Counted from the stretch's first letter, positions 22,939-37,800 are shown. The stretch is DNA of 64,000 nt from Paramecium tetraurelia (GCF_000165425.1 NW_001799643.1:1-64000), one strand, 5' to 3'. The notes: generated from the sequence alone by a model not told the origin. Numbers and translations: made by a program.

Positions 22939-24663
22939 TCAATTTTCAGGATTTTCTACTTGAACATTCTAAAGTTCTTGCTCATCAAGTATTACGTGAG
23001 GGAGATTCTTATAATAATTAATACGGTAATTTCCATATACAATTGCAACCACTGCTAACAATATTAATAAAATGACTAGTCCACTAAAATTGATTACATA
23101 TATATTTATACACTAAAATGCATCCAACTATTATTATTGTTTTTTGATCCTCTTCATAAAAAAGAATCTCCTTTCCTGTAATGGTGAAATTATGTAAGAT
23201 AACACATTATTTAAATGCTGTATGATCATTTTCTTTTTGCTTAGATAAACAAGATGTTGAATTCATTTTTAAACTATATTTTGTATCATTTGTGCTAGTT
23301 GGTTTACATTAAACCCAAGGTAATAATGACTTGATGGAGAAAACTGATATTTAATTGCTAGAAATCCCTACCATGAATGATTATTTATAAACTAAAGGAA
23401 TTCCTTAAAATGGTTCTTATTCAATAGCTTGTTCAGTATACGAAGTGTTATCCCACTTTTTATATTCTTCCACATTAACTAGGTTTACATCTTAGAAGAA
23501 TAAAGGAATCTCGGTTTATTCAACAAATTTATTATAAACAGAATGATAGATGACTCTGTGAATCTCAGCTCCAATGAGGATTGCAAAGTGTTCTCCCACC
23601 CAAACATCATAAATGTCCATGTCTTTAGAATAAATTTTATTGAAATAATATCTATCATCTTCCGATAAGACCTCCAATGCATAAGGAATGCTATCTTAGG
23701 TTTCAGCCACTATGAAGAATGTATTTTAATAAAAGTCGAAGGCCATGCAATTCTGTAAGGTAATTTAAAAAGAATTTTAAATATATTCTAATACAGAGAC
23801 AATCTTATAAGACAGCAATCCCACCTACTAATCAAGTAGGTAGAGAATAGTGCTTTCAGGATTCGTTCTAATCTAGACTATTTTCTAACCAGCCGTTATC
23901 GTTTTCACTTTTTCGATACTCTTATCATTCGTGAATTGCAACACATCCACAAATGAGTTTTCATAACAAATATAGATTAGCTTAGATTTTTCATCAAAGT
24001 AAACATCTTTGGGAAAATCCCTAAATTCACCAATTATAGAGGTTAAGTTAACTTAGGTAGTATTATTGTCTTTATAAATAAAGGTTTAACCTTCTTCTCC
24101 TAAGATTAAGCAAACTTTATTATAACAAATAAGTTAATGTTGTTGGCTAAAACCTCCATTTTCGTACTTCTCTTTAAACTCTAAGCCTACAATTTTTCTA
24201 TTTTCTACATCAAGTTTGATTTCAAATTAAAACAGTGCATTATCATTTCTTGTGACAAAAACAGCATCACCATCAATGTACATATCAGTGAAAGATGATT
24301 CTTCTGACTCAATTTATTGATCAGCTAAATGTTTATGAATTAATCTTCTTTGATATTAATGACATCCTGGTAGAGTGAATGGATCAAGAGTAACATTTTA
24401 TTGGATTGGTTTGAATTCTCCATCCATAAGTCCACTCAATTCCATACTATACACTCCAGGATAGCTTAAAATGTAATTAGTATCCAATACCTATTGTATT
24501 AGAGTAATAATGTGGAATCAATATTGTGGACATAATTTGTATCAGATATCTGTTCAAATAGCTTTTTATACACAGGACCTGTAGTTCTTTTAGCACACAC
24601 TAAAGAGAGTAATATTAATAGCATTATAAATATAATGTGAATATAATATAATAAGTTTTTCAT
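22939..24663 (-). CDS. Type I membrane protein with signal peptide and large ectodomain
   Basis: Introns at 24465-24490 (26 nt) and 23084-23111 (28 nt) leave 556 aa. Residues 1-25 are a signal peptide (hydrophobic core MLLILLSLVCA). The ~480-residue ectodomain is rich in beta-strand-like segments (FTDMYIDGDAVFV, LICYNKVCLILGEEG, KLIYICYENSFVDVLQF), suggesting a propeller-like fold, with several N-glycosylation sequons. A single transmembrane helix (VGCILVGLVILLILLAVVAI) is completed across the second intron, followed by a ~36-residue tail ending NVQVENPEN. Probably at the cell surface or in endosomes. No homologue recognised. Confidence 0.82.
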
Positions 24664-24902
24664 CTATTCAGATGTTTATCAAAGTTATTAAGACTTATAT
24701 GTTAGTACATTATTCTGAAATTTGGAATACAATAACTAAAAACGTATACCAAATTAATGACACAATTCATGTGAGATAAGATTCAGATAGATTTTTTATA
24801 TTGAGATTAGGGTTGTTTAATTGAATAGATGGATTTGTTATAAACATCAAAAGAACAATCAGCAATATATCAATAATGAATTTAGATTAACAAATATTAT
24901 TA

Positions 24903-25476
24903 TCATTTATTTTTTCTTTAGATTTTGGACAACCATTTTAGCATTTCGTCAATGTTTGTATTTTTTTTGGCTGAAATACTATAGCATGCAACCAATCTAT
25001 CTTTAATTGAATTTAAATTCATCTATGTAATTAGCTCTTATTCTGTAATACTAGAAATATAGAGATAGATGTTACCATCCTTGTAGATCATATTTATTTC
25101 CTAATACTAATAGGGGGATCCCTTCTAAACTAGGCCAAGAAATTAGCTAATTAAGTTACTACCGAGCTATGTCTAAGTTTCCTTAATCTTGTGCATCCAC
25201 AACAAAAATGATTACATCTGCTGATCTGCAATATTTTTCCCATTATTCTCGAAACCTTGCTTATCCTCCGACATCCCACATCTTCATTTACACTTTTCCC
25301 TTCTTCACAGATCGAAAGTTAAACCCTATTGTTGGGATTGTGTCTTCCTCGAACTTGCCTGTAGCCATTGTATTAACCAGAGTGGTTTTGCCTGCATTTT
25401 ATAATCCTACCAAAGCAATCTCTAACTCTTTTCCGAAAAATAGCTCTCTAAACCAACTTACAACTTTCTAAAACAT
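24903..25476 (-). CDS. ARL8: ARL8-type small GTPase
   Basis: One 25-nt intron (25051-25075) gives 182 aa, the usual ARL8 length (~186). The G motifs are all there: GLQNAGKTT (P-loop), IPTIGFNFR (switch I), WDVGGQARFR (switch II), NKYDL (G4) and YSISAKK (G5). The N-terminal helix FRELFFGKE replaces a myristoylated glycine, as in ARL8, which is N-acetylated. Known ARL8 proteins sit on lysosomes and recruit kinesin adaptors. Sequence order and conserved stretches ([26 protein letters not shown]) make the assignment strong. Confidence 0.93.
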
Positions 25477-25568
25477 CTATAATATGAATATTTATTTTAA
25501 TCAAAATAAGAATGACAACATTAATTAATGAGTATTATTTATTATTCTCTAAAACTAATAAAGAGCCA

Positions 25569-26347
25569 TCAATTTTTTTTTGCCTTCTTTCTAACACACA
25601 ATATCTATTTTAACCAATCATACTTTTCTCTAAACCAGCCTTATTTTTCATTCTTTTTCTGACTCTAAATTTTATCCTCATAGCTCAAACTGTTTAACAT
25701 TTTCTCGCTTATTGCCTTCTGCTTCTACTTAATCTACTCTTTCTTTTTTAATAATTGTTCCCAAGCCTATTTCGCATCATCATTATTTGGATCAATTTCC
25801 AATATTCTTTTAAAGTCCTCTCCAGCTGCTTTAAACTAATCACTTGTATTATTGCATACCTCTTACAAGTTCATTAAACAAACTCCTCTTCTATATAAAC
25901 CCTTAATATTGCTGGCTTCAACTTCTAATGCCTTATTAGCAAAATCCTTCCCCATTTGATATTCCTTTTACTTAATGTAGCAAAGGGATAGATTGAGATT
26001 GCAAGGAAGCTACGAAATATATCTATAATTTACTTACATATATCTCTTAGGTCAATTTTTGCATTTCTTCTGGATCATTCACCACTCCATCCTTAATCAA
26101 AAATTAATACGCCATTACAGCCTTCATTTAAGTCGATATTGTACTTTAGCATAATGACGTGTGGCTTCAAAATAATCCCCTTTTTTAAAGCATTCTGTTC
26201 CTGCGTTCTTTTCAAAGATAGGAATTTGAGTTTTATCCATCTAAATAATCACTCTTTTCATACATCGGAATAGTCTTCAAATTTAGGTGGATTTGAAGTA
26301 GTCTCTTCTTGTTGCTCTTTGTCGTCGTTCTCTTCGTGATCACTCAT
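25569..26347 (-). CDS. TPR-repeat protein, probable co-chaperone
   Basis: Introns at 26241-26263, 26122-26144 (both 23 nt) and 26010-26037 (28 nt) leave 234 aa. After an acidic N-terminus (MSDHEENDDKEQQEE) there are three TPRs: FKKGDYFEATRHY, NLSLCYIKQKEYQMG and GLYRRGVCLMNL...EDFKRILEIDPNNDDA. The arrangement resembles the TPR clamp of FKBP-type, TTC4 or CNS1 co-chaperones that bind HSP70/HSP90 C-termini, but no peptidyl-prolyl isomerase domain is present. A basic coiled tail follows. Confidence 0.82.
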
Positions 26348-27056
26348 GAATAAATTTATAAACTTTTTAATTAATTTCGATATAGATCTAGAGAAATACA
26401 TACGAATTGAAATCAAATTAAAAATAAAGTTTTTTAGAATGTATATCATTTATGCCCAGTAATATATAAGCAGCCAATTTCAAATTTAGGATTTGTGTCT
26501 TTCAGTCATAATTAAATTCCCAAATTAAATGAATGAATAAATGCAATAGCTCCATTCTATTAATGAGATAGAGTATAACAATCTTACTAAAATTAAATTC
26601 AATTTTTATTGTTTTTGTATTCTTCATAAATAGATACTCAATAGCTACATTTAGTTGTTAAAAACTAGAAAGATGAATTAGATTACTGTTCTGGATATCA
26701 AAAATAAATCTACTTTTTCAGATTTTATCAAAATAAATTATTAAGAGTTTTATTGTCAATTCATTTTGCATATCTAAGGGAATTGCTATGTGTTGTTGTT
26801 CATGTAATTGAAAAATGTTGAACCCTCTTGATTGAGTTAAAATAGGAGAGAGTTATTTGGTTTTCATTAAATAATTGGCGAAATGGTAATATTAATAGAA
26901 AATACTTATTAGTCTTTGTAAGAGTTTTGAAATTTAGTTAAAAGTAGTACATTTCAAAAAGGATAAGGGTTTCCCTGTTATTTTCGTTCTAAATGAATTT
27001 TTGACAAAACAAGGAAAACAATTATATTCTTATTTGATTATTTTATAATTTCATAA
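26348..27056. other. Unresolved stretch with overlapping open frames (plus)
   Basis: Several plus-strand frames look partly protein-like (for example KDELDYCSGYQKQIYFFRFY around 26,665-26,730, and FKKDKGFPVIFVLNEFLTKQ around 26,960-27,020), but they lie in different frames and I could not find GT-AG introns that join them cleanly. It may be a decayed gene or an unusually long 5' part of the next gene. No other feature seen. Confidence 0.3.
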
Positions 27057-27629
27057 ATGGGGACTGTTTGCATAAAAAGATAATCTAGATGTGATGGGAG
27101 CCTTAACTATCCAATTATTAAAAAACTTATGAAATTTCAGCCAGACAAACAATTTCCTCTGGTAAAACCTAATTGTCATTCAAACATGGCTGAAGAAACT
27201 TATGAAATGAATTATTTGGAAATAATTCTGAATTTTCAAGAGATTCCAAAAAAAAAAACCTAAGGGTAAAAAGCGATTCCATTTACTCTGATATCAGACT
27301 AATAATAATAGAAGACTTAGGAACAACAAGTTACGATGGAACGTGAATTGAAGGAATCTATGTTGGAAAAAAAGTAAACAGAAAAAGGGATGAAAATGAA
27401 TAGAAGTGTAACCTAAAACTCAATCCATCAGGAGGTGTTGGATGACTGTTCTGTTATTTTGAATAAAAATTAAGCTGGCTCAGATACACAAACGATAAGA
27501 AGCATTCTAAAGACTAATAAATCAAAATCTCATAAATCGGTGCCAAAAGTTACTTAGTCTAATTCTTAAAAAAAAGTTTCTTTTGAGCCTAGATTATTAA
27601 AGTAAAAAAATCGTAATTTTTTTATGTGA
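27057..27629 (+). CDS. Hypothetical protein with possible N-acylation motif, 190 aa
   Basis: Uninterrupted frame of 191 codons starting MGTVCIKRQ, which could be N-myristoylated at Gly2 and palmitoylated at Cys5. In-frame ATGs at 27129 and 27186 are alternative starts. The rest is Lys/Gln/Ser-rich with no recognisable domain and is likely disordered. It converges on the next minus-strand gene only 12 bp away. The start choice is uncertain because another open frame overlaps 27,000-27,130. Confidence 0.55.
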
Positions 27630-27641
27630 GAATATAATAAA

Positions 27642-28855
27642 TCACTTCTATTTTTTTTAAATTTGATTTGACAGCAGATTGCTGGCATAAGTTGGAGTCA
27701 TTTTTTTGATGTCATCATAATTGTAACCCAATTCCATAAGATCGTATTTCATTTATCGGGTGATCTAGAATAAATTTTATTTATGGCTATTACCATAAAC
27801 GGAATTTGTTGAGAGGACTTCTCATTATTGGGATCTAAGTAATCAGCAAAGTTTTCCAGTTTCTATGCTCCAAACTTGGCCATTTTTTCAGGATCTGTCA
27901 CGTTCTTTATGACCGAAAGAAATTTTTTCATAATTAATAATATTAACAAATATTTCATTGTTTATTTCCCCCCTTTCTAGAAGACTTCTTCTTATGTCTC
28001 TTTATATTTAATTGCATAGTTTTGAGTTTTTTTAATTCCATCTATTGCTCTTCCAACAATCTCAATCCTCTAAAGCCATTAAAACTAATATTACTTTTTA
28101 TATCCATCCTTTTGTTTATCAAGTTGATGAAGAAGTTTGTCTTTTTTAATTTTATGCAATTAATTTTACTCCTTATAGAGTTCCCTCATTAATTTCTTTT
28201 TGGTCATGATCTTTTTTTTTTACATTGATCGTAGTTCTTCTTATTTAGAAATTGCATTCTATGTTTTCTTAATTTACAGATGTTTAGGCAAATATTCAGA
28301 CTTGATTCTAGGAGTCAAAGGGAAGATCTTTATCACTGGCTTGTCAATTATCAGAACTACGTCCTTCTAAGTGTTCATTAGGTTTTAAAATTCTTGGATG
28401 TTCTTAAATTACTTGGATTGGCATAATTGAAATAATTTATCAAAGACTAAATTGAAGTTAGGGACATTCGTTTTGTTTTCGATAATATGGTTGATGATTT
28501 GTTGACTGAAGGGACTCTCATCAACAATAGCTTTTTCGTAGTTCTTTACAAAGCTGCCTACATATTGAGTGGACTGTAATAATCTATCAGCTTATAAGAT
28601 TGCTTCAATATTTGGTTCTTAAGTGGAGAGATACAAGATTAATGCGACTAGTGATTTTCCTTTGATTTCTGTAAAGTTTTTGGAGTATGATTATAAGATT
28701 TGAATGCCTTAATTATGATTGGTTTCAACCAATTATTAGAGTAATTCAGAATAGGAGATTCCCAATTTGGTTAGCTTCTTAGTAATTTTGGGGACATCAT
28801 CAAGAGCTAAGATTTCTTGCAATTAGGATAAACGTTCTTAAGTTTATTCTTCCAT
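27642..28855 (-). CDS. Hypothetical helical protein, 394 aa
   Basis: One 29-nt intron (27765-27793) leaves 395 codons. It starts MEEQTQERLSQLQEILALDD. The first ~200 residues look like a folded all-helical domain (LVALILYLSTQEPNIEAIL, SFVKNYEKAIVDESPFSQQI); the middle is basic coiled coil (KKKLMRELYKEQ), and the C-terminus ends with MELGYNYDDIKKMTPTYASN, a UBA-like turn. I do not recognise the family. It lies head to tail downstream of the dynein gene with 38 bp between them. Confidence 0.75.
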
Positions 28856-28893
28856 AAATAATTAAGTTTTAATTTATATTTCAAAACATTAAT

Positions 28894-31800
28894 TCAATCA
28901 TCTGTCTAGCAGAGAATTGCAACTCCTCTTTTGACCCAATGGTAGGGATGATGATCAGGGGATATTGGTAGATATATAGATATAACAAAGTTGGTTGAAT
29001 GACCAGTGGTCGATAGAGTTCCTGCTCTTCTGGAAGTCTTGTAAACCGGACATTCATAAACCTATTGAAAATTAGAATTATTCTTACAGATGTATCAGCA
29101 TCCCAATCCTTCTTCTCCTCACTTGGCAATAACCAGAGATATGGCACTGAATATTACAAAATTTTGGGCAGACTTTCATTAAGACATCTGTTTTCTTCAT
29201 CCCATCTCGCACCATCAAGGAACAAACCATAAACATAACATCCATCATCAGGTGGTTTAGTAAGATCATACTCTTGAGATGAAGGGGGGATCACTATAAA
29301 TTCAAAGGACAATGTATCAATTGGAATTTAGTACTAATGATGATTAAATAATTAAATACCTTCCTAGCAAAGTTCTACAGAGTTCCAGTTAAAAAGGACT
29401 AAGTGAAAAAGAACCCAGACACCCAGAAGGTAGGTGGTGCACCATTGTCTATCCATAATTGCATAAAGTGCAACCTTTCAATAAAATCATTAATCCAAGA
29501 ACCTAGGGGTTTAAGTGATGGATAAGCCACCTTATGCCAAATATCAGGAACTTGATTATCAAACACTTTGTTGAAAACTTGTTCTAAGTCTGCACTCATC
29601 ACAACCAAACCATCAATTGCCTTGCCTAAGTCAATCAAAGATTGTGTAACTGCCTATAATAATTTATTGAATCTAATCAATTCTTATTGCAATACAGTGT
29701 TCATACTCTAATTGTATTAAACTGGATGTTTACGAGCAGCCTCTTCAACATTGAATCTTTTAGGCAATTTAGCTAGAATCTATTTGCACTTTTCTTTTAT
29801 AAGATCCTCCGCAGATGCTCCTGAACCACCAGTTGATCTTGGAAGTAATGATAATATTGTCGATGTTATGAAATTTGTTTCAATAATGGCTGATGAGATT
29901 TCTGCATTGTCATGTAGTCCAAATACTTCAGTTTAATCATTTAAAGGTAAATTTCTAATATACTCTTTATAGTCTTCTAGAACTCCATTTGGAGGAATAT
30001 AATAAGTACCACTTGGACTCAATTTATGTTTGTCAATCTATAATACATCAGTTGTATAGAATTATTTGAGCAGAATGGCAATTAATCTTCTATCTTTGGG
30101 ATCTGTAACTCTACCTCCATAATTGGCTTCAGCTACCATATAATTGAGAGCCTCCCAAGGTATGTCTTCAAATGTATCAAGGAAATTTCTTAATTGAGAT
30201 ACAGATATTGCCAGATCTGCAGATGTAAACTCATAAGGAATGTTCCAACCAAGAGGTCCATACTTACGTCTTTCTAAACAAACAGCATGGAAGAAGTTTA
30301 ATCCAAAGAATAATTTTTTCCACTCCACTGGTTTCTTACATTACTCAAAACTTTTATTGTCAATTGATGAGAAGTTTCTTAGCATATTATTTTTTAATCC
30401 TCTGGGTGGCTCATAAGTCATCTTAATACCTTTCATTAAAAGAGTCACAGGGAATACATTAGATGGCATTGAAGTTAACCATATTCTGAAATCCGTATTC
30501 ACGTCTGGCTTAGCACATATCTCCTATTCATGAATTCTCTCCAATTCCGGCATAAACGAGGGAGCAAGATGGCAATTCTATAACAATACCCATTTACCAT
30601 CCTTTACAGCTCCTTTAATTGCATTAGTTGCGATTTCTCCTTATCCCTGACCCAAAGAGAGTGGTATAAAGTTTTATCTAAATCCAAATTTGTCTGCCAA
30701 AGATTATATTTCCAAACGGGGATCTGCTCCAGGAGATAAAATGAAAATCAAAGGTGTGAATGCATCTGCATCTTTATAGGCATATTCCAAATTGAAAGGA
30801 GGAGGATCCATGAATTACTTACCCATTTCTGTAATAATTAGATTCTGTGTTGCATTAGCGAATTTATCTGGCCTGATAATTCTCAAGATTATTAATTTCT
30901 AATAGGCTGATAGATTTGTAGCCCATGGTTCTGGTAACTTTTAAGTTTGTGGTTCAGAACTATCATAAATCTCCTGCCATGCATCTAGATTCTTGGTAAT
31001 TGATTCAGGCAACCCTTTGAAGCATGCCAATACATCTGCTGCTTCAGTTATTAAACACCACATCTTCTTAGAAATCCATTCTGCCTATTATGGATGATGA
31101 TATGTGGGATCTGTGTAGGTTCCTCCCACCATAGTGAAACGAATCTCTTAAGGAGTGATTTTTCCATCACTTTACATCACTTTCATTGTCATCAAGAAGG
31201 AGAAGATCAATTTATCTTTCTCTAATAGAGATCTGCAGATACTCTCATATAAAGATATTTAAAATTTATCTATTATATTTTTGCTTCTATTCTCCTTTCC
31301 TTAAATTGATTCCCTGATTGCTCTTTCGAATAATATGATATAGAATTCTAATGACCATTGATAAGTAGGTTCAATTAATGAAAGATCCAACACAACAAAA
31401 TATAAGTTAGCAACTCTCTTTGCGACTTCTCTGTAGAAATTACGAATCTAATTGAATTGTTCTCTATCCTACTCCTACTTCTTTAATTTATCTTAAATAG
31501 TTATCGATTCTGCTTTCGATCTTTAGAGTGTGTCAATTAGAACTTCATCATCCAGTAAATTTCCTTTGGACTCTTATAATAATTACAAGATATTGTCTTC
31601 TGTCATCTTTTATTTATTCTTATTTTCAAAGAACTCCTTGATATTCCTTTATCTTTGTTCATCTTTAGCAGGTTCCTCTATCTTTACAACAATATTTAAC
31701 ATCTGATCCTCTAAACCCTCCTAGGTAACTTAGAAGTTTAGCATTGTGACCTTGACACAAATTTCAGGTGGATAATGAGGTCTGGCTAATTTGGTTGTCA

Positions 31801-34800
31801 TGTAGAATTTGAAATCTCTTGAGTAATCAACCATCTTATCTCCGAATTTTAACTTATAAGCTGAACCTTACTTGATAATTTTTTATTGTAATATTGATTC
31901 AAAAATAGCATCTATGCCCTCTCCAACATTTTCTAATAACACACTTTAACCAAATTGTAAAGCACTTTCCAATGTCTTAGATAACACATTCTAAGATTAT
32001 GTAGGTCTCACGATCACCAATGATTAATTCTCTCCATGTTTCATTTCCATATGCTTAACCCATGTATTTGCTTATGTTTGTGGGTCAATCATTAAAGGCC
32101 ATCTTGTTGAATTTTTTAAGATAATTGCATTATCAATTGAAAACGAATCATTTGGTAGCTTTTATACATTTGTCCATTATCCCATAGTGATTGGATCACA
32201 TAAAATCTTTTGTAATGAATAGTCTGGGTCATACTCCAAATTCAATTTAACTAATAAACCTTGCCAAGCTTTTATAGTGTCATCTCTATAAGCAATAGGA
32301 AATGCTCCCAAATACGCAACAATCCCTGAGGATAGTATACAATCACCAACGATTGTTTTAGAATCAACTCTAAAATCAGCAGCCTTCTTCTTCCAACTCT
32401 CCTTCTCTCCTCCTAACTCAGTAATTAATTTCTCTGCTCTACTCAATTAGATTTTGCACTTATTGACCTTAGCCTCTAAATCTTCTTTCTCTTATTTCGC
32501 CTTATTATATTCTGCTTCTAATTTAGCCAACATGTCAAGCACTTCCTGCAATGCTTCTTACTTCACTCTAAGAGTTTCTTCTGCTTCCTTTAATTTTGAC
32601 TCAGCTTCCAATAATTGCTATCTTTTTGGATCCACCACTAATAGAGCATCATAAGTTTCTACAACAGCACGAACCCACAAACTTAGATTACCTGCTGCAA
32701 CAGATGCATTGAACACCTTATCCTTCTAAAACAATGGATTTTACGAGAATGCTTTTAATTTGTTGATCTTTACTTAAGGAATTTATCTGATTGAATCATC
32801 TCTGAAATCCTTAATTCTTTTAATCAATTTGTCATTCAAAAGATTCTTTTTAGAGTACTCCCAAAAATCTTATACTTTTTCCATAGACCCAGGTTCTTTT
32901 GGTTTCCATGGCACATTTTGATCTTCCTTAAAAGATGTAGCATAATCCTTCCATGACAATAGCTGCAGAAGGGGGAGGCTTAGGAAATGATTTCAATTAA
33001 ACCATATCATTTTTATCAATCTTTTCCAATGCCTCAGCAGCCTGAGCCAGAATAGGTAACACTTTATCAAGATCATTTTAACAATCATTTCTTAAAGCAT
33101 TAGCAGCATCTCTTTGTACATTACAGTCTTTCTCTTCTTATTGACAAACCTATTTTCTTGCATCAGCTTCTTTTTATTTCTTTTACAGATTAATCAACAT
33201 TATACTATTGTCCTTAGTAGCCTATTCCAATTTAGGTTATAAATCTTCTAACTCCTTCTACATTTTGCTTACTTCACTTTCTGTAATGATAATCTTATCA
33301 ACACCTGCCTCATAACGAGATATTTGTTTAATCATATTTTGATCTCTATCTGATTTCAGTCTCTTAAATGTGTTGAGCAATTCCAAATAGGAAGTTGGAG
33401 TAACATAATAATATCTTCTTAATTCATTATAATATCTTTTGGTTAGATCAGACACTCTCATCTACATATCGACTGCTATATCCACTAAACCTTATCTCAA
33501 TTTAGTATCAGTAATGTTCATATCCCTAGTAAATACTGCATCAGCAGTTGATCTAAGAGCCTCTTCTGGCCATGGTAAAAACCAATCAATGGTTGTACAA
33601 TTAACCAAAGCTGGAAAAGTACGCAATCTTCTTCTAAATGCCTCTCCAACAGGTGACATGCAAATCACAAGATGCAAATTCTTCTTACATTACCTAACGA
33701 AGTAACTATACTTTTCGTTGGGTGTACCAGAAGTATAACTGCTCATTTCTTCAATGATTTTACTCTTCTCTTCAGGAGGGAATAGATTAGGCACCTCACC
33801 ATTATTCAAGATATTACAAATATCCTCAACCATTGATTCCTTGATGATCTAAGTGTCTGAATACATAAACACAAATTCTTTTTGATCAATTCCTCCCATC
33901 TTCATAACCTTTTGCAATTCTTCTATCCAATTTCTTGAGTCAACTTGCAAGGTTTCATTTTGGAATGCTATGAATGATGCCAATTAAGCCAAACTCTTTC
34001 TTCCAGATCCTCCCACTCCAACCAATAATGCATGACCAAATGTGGTATTAACAACACGCACTATTTTAAGCACATGTTGAATAGCATTCATAAATAACAC
34101 CAATTCCATTCTATTGCTTGTGTATTGAGAATTGTATTCATTTAATTACTCTTGACATACTTTCTTAAGTGTCTCTCGATCTGTTAATTCACAATAGATA
34201 TCAGTCATAGGTCTCTTTGTTTTATCATCATCAGGATAGAGAGTGGGAACAAACGATGCCCATAAGAGTGGTTCAATTTACACTAGTTGTTTCCAATCTC
34301 GTTTGAAGTGTTTCAGAATGGTTTCCTTTAGAATCTTATCAAAGGTTCCTTAATCATCTTCATTAATCAATCTATCCTAAAATACTCGTTGACATTCATG
34401 TGCCCATAATTTAATGAAATCATTTTCGTCCCTGAATGATTTGACTATTCCTTTAGAAATTCCTTAGAACACTTTACTGATATCTCTAAGATTATAAATG
34501 TAATGAGATTTAGCTGGTGTTGGCAAAAGTTCTTTACATGTTTAGATTAATTAATAAATATCTAGAGTGGCATTCACTGTTTAATCTCTAAGATTTGTAA
34601 TTGATTTCATAAATGGATTTGTTTGTCGAGCATAGTACCATTCCAACACATTCTAAAATATCCTTTGCAACGAATCTCCTTCGAATGGTTCCACATATAA
34701 GAGAACATAGTGTCTTAAATATCTCATGCTGACTACATTTCTACCTCCAGTAGGAGGCAACATACTTGCAATAAATGTAATTCCTTAAAGGTATTTAGGT

Positions 34801-37800
34801 TCCTTCGTTTCTAAATCATACCATCCTCCAGTATCCATCCATTGTCTTAACAATTCTATAGGAGGTTGTGCACCATACTTTTCTTTTGCTGGCATATTCA
34901 AATCATCAATAAAGATTACTATGTACTTCTTACCTTCTTCAGGTCCAAAGTATCCTTTTCTTCTTCTTGAATTAACTTTAGCCTCTATAGTTTTTTGAAC
35001 TTAATTCACTAAAGTTTAACCTGAAAATGCAGTTATCAAATTTGTATATTCTGTGTTTAAAAATAATTTTTTATTGATTTCACTCACAATATTCGATGTT
35101 TTACCAGTACCAGTAGGTCCAGATACAAGAAGATGAATTTTATTTTTCACACATAAATGCAGGAAGTAATTATTTCTGATTGAATCACTAGTAGGTATAA
35201 GTAAATCGTGATACTCGCATCCTTTTGGTATTATGAATGGTGGTTAAGTTTAAGTCCAACTTATGAAATTGTTTTTATTTCTATCATAAACCATATCAAA
35301 TAGATTGGCTTTATCTGGTAATTTAGCATTTATTGTGATTGGTTAGAATTTATACTACAATTGCAATTTGTAGGAATCTTGAACATCTTCAGATGATATC
35401 AATTTAATTAAAAATTAATTGAATTGTTTTCTACAGACTTCGTCAATTGCAGCTCCAAAACTCCAAACACATGAGAATAATATCGCTTTTGAGATTATAT
35501 CTTTAATTTCATTTTGATTGATTTGTTTTTGTGATGCCTTGTCATCCATATCTGTCCATTCCTGCACATATGTTTACAATATGAGTAACATATTTTTGAC
35601 TAAAGTCATTTCACTTCTATATATTGGGAATTTACCATTCCTTCTCAGCCATTCCTAGCAACAATCAATCAAAACTCTCAATAAATCATCTAAATAATGA
35701 TGTTCTATAAATTTCTCTGGAATTGTTTATATATATGATTTAACTAAAGCATACCATCCAATTTATTGTGTCTCCAAAAACACCATACCACATCTACTAA
35801 CAGTGGCAGGAGATGCTACAGCTAGATCTTCAACTTCAAACATCATGGTCATCCAATTTGTCATTTTTATGATTTCACCAGATGTCAAACACAATTTCTT
35901 GTTATCATCCAATACAGTATTCATATTTTCAATCCAAACTGCATCAACAGGTCCATCAAATACAACCCACTTTCTTTCTTCAATTTCTGCATCTTATGCA
36001 CACTATCTCATAATAATAGCTATGACTCCATCAGTCCATGATTTTGTATCTGGATCCAACTTACCATATAATTAATCTGAAGTAATTGATTTTGGATTAA
36101 GTTTAAGCACAGCCACATTCACAAATGATTGTATTTTATTTAATGATGACATTGCTTTGCCCAAACATTCCAACACCTTAGATTTACCTGCAAATGCCTA
36201 TCCTACTATCATCAAACCATGTCGAACATTGATGGTGTCAAACAATTGAATACACTTTTCAATGAAACCTTTTTCTGCTTGGATATTAATCTCTTATGCT
36301 ATGTTTTTGAGTGCTGTTTCCAATGCTCCATAGTCTTATTCTGGTAACTTTATTCCTGGAAATAGATCAGACGTGATTGAATTAAATAGAGGCACATCAT
36401 TAATTGTAAACTTTGGAATATTGACATCCATAAGTGCTCTTAAACAGATGATATCTTCAATATCATTCATGACTCTTTTTAAATTACCTGCAGCTGTCAA
36501 AATAGCCTTCAAAGCTCTCATACCAAAATCATAATGGTCTTGTGATGATAGTTATTCAGATGATAACCTGAGTGAGGCAACAATTTTACGAGCTAAATTA
36601 TTTGCATCTTAAAATCCTACCGAAGCTAAATATATTTCAGAAATCAATGCATAATCTGGAACCATCATAGCACATGGTCTAAATAAGGCTTTTAAGTTGT
36701 CAGGTAAATCAGATCTTCCAGCATATCCTGGATTCATTGTGATATTGATAGCACAGGAAGGTACAAGTTTAATTGGAGTTCCTTCAAATTCAAATTCTGG
36801 TCTCTTTTGTTTGATAGCATCTTAGATAGTAAGTACTTACTAAGCAATAACTGATAACACCTCTAAATCAATACGATTGAATTCATCAAAACAACACCAT
36901 GCTCCTGAACTTGCCAACCCTTTAAAGAATTTACTCATAGCCAAATAGTTCAAACCATCAGAACAATTAAACACAACACATTAGACTGCCAATGCCTTAG
37001 CTAAATCTTTGACTGTTTCTGTTTTTCCTGTTCCTGCAGGACCTTCAGGTGCACCTCCATATTATAAATGGAATGCTCCCATCAAAGTACGATAACATCT
37101 GTCAGTCAAAGGGGTAATAACCAATCTCATGCTATTTCCCAAATATTCATATCCATATAGTAAATCAGCGTTTATCATTTTTACGTTGCATTTCATTACT
37201 TATTCAGTCCAATAATATCTTAATTATGCCATCCATTGGAAATTATTAATATCATTACAACCAATCTTAACCAACTATCTGATAACATCTCTGGCATGAA
37301 CATCCAACACAACCAAAGCTCCCAATGTTAATCTCTCTAAAGGAGACAAATCCTATCTAACTAAATCTACTATATCTCTTAGTTCATTTATTAATTATTA
37401 TAAGAATCCTGCCAATCCTCCATGAGAATTATCCTTATCATTAATTGATGTTTCACTACCTCTAGTCCATCTGACCATGTTAACAGCTAATACAATTTAA
37501 GCTGGCCATTTTCTAACCCAAGCCACTCTTTTAGTATCTACATCCAAATGAGATGCCTTCATAATCTTTTTAAGAGTATCAATCATAACTGCTTCAATTT
37601 CGCATAACCATTTTTCAACATTTCCCTTTTTATCTCCCTCATTTACATTTATGGCTTTTGAAAAAGGTACTTTTTCTTTTTCAGCTGAAATCATCGCAAC
37701 AACCTCTTATCCATTAACAAATTCCAATAAATTGATGGCTTCAAAACATTTATTAATATGCTTTTGAACAGTTTCAGGATCCTTAGTTTATGCCAAAATT

